From NCBI RefSeq assembly GCF_000147075.1, contig NC_014484.1, forward strand, positions 1,381,501 through 1,445,500: DNA of 64,000 nt, read 5' to 3'. Positions 61,264-64,000 of the stretch are shown here, one piece after another. The position numbers were made by a program, and so were the translations under genes. The stretch's first letter is position 1, and each line of letters begins with the position of its first letter. This stretch comes from Spirochaeta thermophila DSM 6192 (GTDB taxonomy: Bacteria; Spirochaetota; Spirochaetia; Winmispirales; Winmispiraceae). Below the pieces are notes generated by a model. The model saw only the letters and a list, made by a program, of their open reading frames with translations. It was not told the DNA's origin and made no database searches.

Positions 61264-64000
61264 ATGCCTGATGATACCGTTGCCCTTCTCGTAGACGAAC
61301 TCATGCCCTCCCACTATGCCGAGAGTTTCCCCCGCAAAGAACGGGAGGAACACGATCAGCTCATCCGCACCCTCTCCGAACAGCAGCCCTACGAGGTGAA
61401 GGTACATCCTGTCTCAGAGAAGATAGGCGAAGTCTGCATGATCAGTGTGGACGTTCCGGGTATCTTCTCTCTTTACTGCGGTCTCCTGGGCACCACTGGT
61501 TTCAACATCAGGGCGGGATCGGTCTTCACCGGGATACGGCCTCTCGAGCCTCCCGCAGCCTCACCCCGAAGACGATACTCGCTCTCTCGGCAGGATCGCA
61601 TCCGTACCCGACGACTCATCATCGATAGATTCACTGGAGTACTTGAGGAGGGAAAGGACTTCTCCTCTTGGAAACAGGAGCTTGAACACAAACTCGCACG
61701 GACCTACCGTACGCTCATAGAAGCCCCCTCACTCGAAGAGGGGATCGCTCGAGCACGCGAGGAACTCGCCCTGGAGGTCGCCCGCTACCTCCATACCCAT
61801 AGGGAGCTCCTTCCCCCCTACATGTATCCGGTGCTGGTGGTCCACGACGAGACGGTACAGGAGTACACACGGATCCGCGTCGCCTCCATCGATACCCCCT
61901 TCTTTCTCTACGCCCTTGGGACTGCCCTCCATCTCAACAATGTGTCGGTGGAGAACGTGCAGATCGCCACCGTGGGCACGCAGGTGGAGGACATCTTCGA
62001 CTTCGTGGATAGCACAAGACGCCCCATCACCGACCCTCACCTCCTCAGACGCCTCAAGCTCTCGCTCATGCTCACCAAGCACTTTACCTACTTCATCGCG
62101 CAGGCCCCCGATCCCTCGCGGGCCCTCATCCGCTTTGAACACCTCCTCCAGGAAGTCCTCTCACGCCAGGAGAGCGCCCCTGAGCTCCTCCTCTCCGACC
62201 CTCGCCTCCTCGACGAACTCGCCGTGCTACTGGGAACCAGCGACTTCCTCTGGGAGGAGTTTGTCCGACTCCACTACGATCAGCTCCTCCCCTTCCTCAA
62301 AAACAGACCGGAGAAGGGGTTTAGCACACCTCCGGAGGAGCTCGGCACCGCTCTTCGAACCCTCCTCTCACAGGGCACGACGCTTGAAGAGAAGAAACGT
62401 CTCCTCAACGAGTGGAAGAACCGGGAACTCTACCTCATCGACCTCGATCACCTCCTCATGTGGGAGCAGGACTTCCGCATGCTCAGCGAGCGGCTCACAC
62501 TCCTCGCCGAGGTGGTGGTACAGGCCGCCATGGAGCTCGCCTGGGAGGAGATGACGAATCGGTACGGGGTGCCCCGCACCGTGGCAGGCATGGAGGCCGA
62601 GTGGGCGGTCTTCGGACTGGGGAAACTGGGAGGGGCGGCCCTCGGCTATGCGTCGGATCTCGAACTCCTGTGTGTGTTCAGCGACCAGGGGCGGACGGAC
62701 GGGCCCGAAGCGATCGATAACGCTGAATTCTTCGAACGCCTCTTCAGACAAGGAACTTCGCTCATCGAGGCGAAGAAGGAGGGGATCTTCCAGGTGGATC
62801 TGCGGCTGAGACCTCACGGCGACGCCGGACCACTCGCATGCAGTCTGGAATCCTTCGTGCGTTACTACGGAAAGGGCGGTGGGGCACACAGCGCGGAACG
62901 CCTCGCCCTGGTGCGGATGAGACGGGTGGCGGGGAGCACTGTCCTGGGAGATCGGGTGGAGCGGCTCAGGGACGAGCTCGTCTACGAGGCCCGGAGCATC
63001 GACATGGAGGAGATCCGCTCCCTCCGGGCGAAGCAGATCGCACACAAGACCCGGCCGGGCACCTACAACGTGAAGTTCAGCCCCGGAGGGCTCGTGGACA
63101 TAGAGTATGCGGTCCAGATCCTCCAGATCCGGTACGGCGCCGAGATTCCGGAGGTACGGACACCGAGGATACACGTAGCTCTGGAGGTACTGCACAGGAG
63201 AGGGATACTGAAGGCAGAGGAAGCGGACCATATCGTCGAGGCTTACTACTTCCTCCGGAAAGTCATCAACGGCCTCAGGATGTTACGCGGCAACGCCCTC
63301 GATCTCGAACTCCCCGAGCGAGGCTCCCTGGAGTACGAACACCTCGCACGCAGGATCGGCTACCGGATGAAGGACCAGATATCCGCGGCCGACCAGCTCC
63401 GCTACGATATCGAAGCACACACCGCGTACGTGCGCACGTTCGTGGAACGCCATCTGGGGGACGAGGCCCTCCCTCCCACCCCTTCCGCGAGCATCGCAGA
63501 CCTGGTGCTGGGTGCGCACCTCGCCCCCCCGAGGGTCGAGGGCATCCTCTCCAGGGCACATCTTGCCGACTCCGGGCGGGCCCTTCGGAACATCCACACA
63601 CTCACCTCAGAGCACCCCACTCATGCGGCCTACGCCCTCCTCGTGGCATGGGACGTGCTCCGGGCACTCCCCGACCCCGACATGGCCCTCAACAACTGGG
63701 AACGATTCTACACGACCCTCCCTTCGGAGACATCCGAAGGCCTCTCCCGGAAGTCCCACTTCACCCAGATCCTCTCCCAGCCCGGACGCATCGACATCCT
63801 CCTCAAGACCTTCTCGGCGAGCCAATACCTCGCCGACACCCTCATAGGATCGCCGCACCTCTTCGAGTGGCTCACGGATCCCAAGACGATCCACACCACC
63901 CTCTCGGCGGACACCCTCCTCCCGGATCTCCAAGGGAGAGCCCCACTCTCCCTCGAAGAGGAGGACTTCTCCGAGGCCCTCAGACGTTTCAAACAACGGC
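61264..64000 (+). CDS. GlnE-like nucleotidyltransferase with ACT-like N-terminal extension (cut by window edge)
   Basis: The frame is open for 912 codons to the end of the window. An ACT-like segment (residues about 58-85, ISVDVPGIFSLYCGLLGTTG, then FNIRAGSVFTG) and a second similar segment (about 204-235) begin the protein. The first GlnE-type nucleotidyltransferase domain starts near residue 448: VFGLGKLGGAALGYASDLELL, then IFQVDLRLRPHG and FSPGGLVDIEYAVQILQ. In place of the usual Asp-x-Asp it reads Asp-x-Glu. The last residues (SEALRRFKQR) look like the approach to a second such domain. GlnE adenylylates glutamine synthetase; ACT domains are normal in GlnD, not GlnE. The ATG at 61264 has only a distant GAGGAG. 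Confidence 0.8.
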   Translation, partial: MPDDTVALLVDELMPSHYAESFPRKEREEHDQLIRTLSEQQPYEVKVHPVSEKIGEVCMISVDVPGIFSLYCGLLGTTGFNIRAGSVFTGIRPLEPPAASPRRRYSLSRQDRIRTRRLIIDRFTGVLEEGKDFSSWKQELEHKLARTYRTLIEAPSLEEGIARAREELALEVARYLHTHRELLPPYMYPVLVVHDETVQEYTRIRVASIDTPFFLYALGTALHLNNVSVENVQIATVGTQVEDIFDFVDSTRRPITDPHLLRRLKLSLMLTKHFTYFIAQAPDPSRALIRFEHLLQEVLSRQESAPELLLSDPRLLDELAVLLGTSDFLWEEFVRLHYDQLLPFLKNRPEKGFSTPPEELGTALRTLLSQGTTLEEKKRLLNEWKNRELYLIDLDHLLMWEQDFRMLSERLTLLAEVVVQAAMELAWEEMTNRYGVPRTVAGMEAEWAVFGLGKLGGAALGYASDLELLCVFSDQGRTDGPEAIDNAEFFERLFRQGTSLIEAKKEGIFQVDLRLRPHGDAGPLACSLESFVRYYGKGGGAHSAERLALVRMRRVAGSTVLGDRVERLRDELVYEARSIDMEEIRSLRAKQIAHKTRPGTYNVKFSPGGLVDIEYAVQILQIRYGAEIPEVRTPRIHVALEVLHRRGILKAEEADHIVEAYYFLRKVINGLRMLRGNALDLELPERGSLEYEHLARRIGYRMKDQISAADQLRYDIEAHTAYVRTFVERHLGDEALPPTPSASIADLVLGAHLAPPRVEGILSRAHLADSGRALRNIHTLTSEHPTHAAYALLVAWDVLRALPDPDMALNNWERFYTTLPSETSEGLSRKSHFTQILSQPGRIDILLKTFSASQYLADTLIGSPHLFEWLTDPKTIHTTLSADTLLPDLQGRAPLSLEEEDFSEALRRFKQR

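Noticed and set aside
1-64000. tRNA, rRNA and CRISPR genes
   Set aside because: Intergenic gaps are mostly under 150 bases. No cloverleaf with a T-loop (GTTCGAATC type), no rRNA sequence and no spaced repeats were found by eye.

Overview
The window reads as the chromosome of a GC-rich spirochaete. A second, divergent FliG (FliG1 type), an Rnf operon, a phosphorolytic GH13 subfamily 18 enzyme and codon use strongly biased to G/C fit a saccharolytic thermophilic spirochaete such as Spirochaeta (Winmispira) thermophila. The name is an inference; no rRNA gene is present to confirm it. No rRNA, tRNA, CRISPR array or transposase gene was recognised. Genes are tightly packed, often overlapping by 1-20 bases.

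Layout. 1-3.4 kb: 5' part of an MTA/SAH nucleosidase, then EpmA, elongation factor P, a cysteine synthase and an Rrf2 regulator. 3.5-11.1 kb: FIST sensor protein, MscS channel, an inverted PyrF-PyrE fusion, a lipoprotein hydrolase, a sirtuin and two membrane proteins. 11.2-14.3 kb: a glycosyltransferase convergent with a sucrose/glucosylglycerate phosphorylase-type enzyme behind a strong promoter and a tandem palindromic operator. 14.5-20.1 kb: rseC-rnfBCDGEA. 20.2-23.7 kb: radC and an rrf2-cysK-metY sulfur operon. 23.8-35.9 kb: envelope and motility proteins, a MerR regulator, Der, PTS enzyme I, TlyA, YmdB and RNase Y. 39.4-45.9 kb: rpsB-tsf-frr-uppS-cdsA-dxr-rseP. 47.9-51.8 kb: rpsF-ssb-rpsR-(DUF2232)-rplI-dnaB on the minus strand. 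52.3-55.9 kb: a NifA-like regulator followed by amtB and a PII gene behind a clear sigma-54 promoter. 56.5-61.2 kb: bioAFGCD behind a BirA operator. 61.3 kb to the end: a GlnE-like nucleotidyltransferase with an ACT-like N-terminal extension, cut by the window edge.

The most unusual region is 35.7-39.5 kb. A 1003-bp block (5' end of rny, the intergenic region, all of maf and the first codons of rpsB) is present twice as an almost perfect direct repeat. Between the copies lies 1703 bp of AT-rich foreign-looking DNA. The left copy is continuous with intact rny and the right copy with intact rpsB, which is the outcome expected from single-crossover (Campbell-type) integration of a circle carrying the 1-kb host fragment. 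The insert carries a secreted-protein gene and about 540 bp dense with inverted repeats, including a 16-bp closing helix around several hairpins. It also carries the C-terminal part of an XRE-type regulator, now fused in frame to the RNase Y membrane anchor and supplied with a second copy of the rny promoter and ribosome binding site.

A second theme is transcription without a leader. epmA, maf (both copies), ptsI and nearly the NifA-like regulator have a good -10 element whose expected start point falls on or next to the ATG, and none of them has a Shine-Dalgarno sequence.
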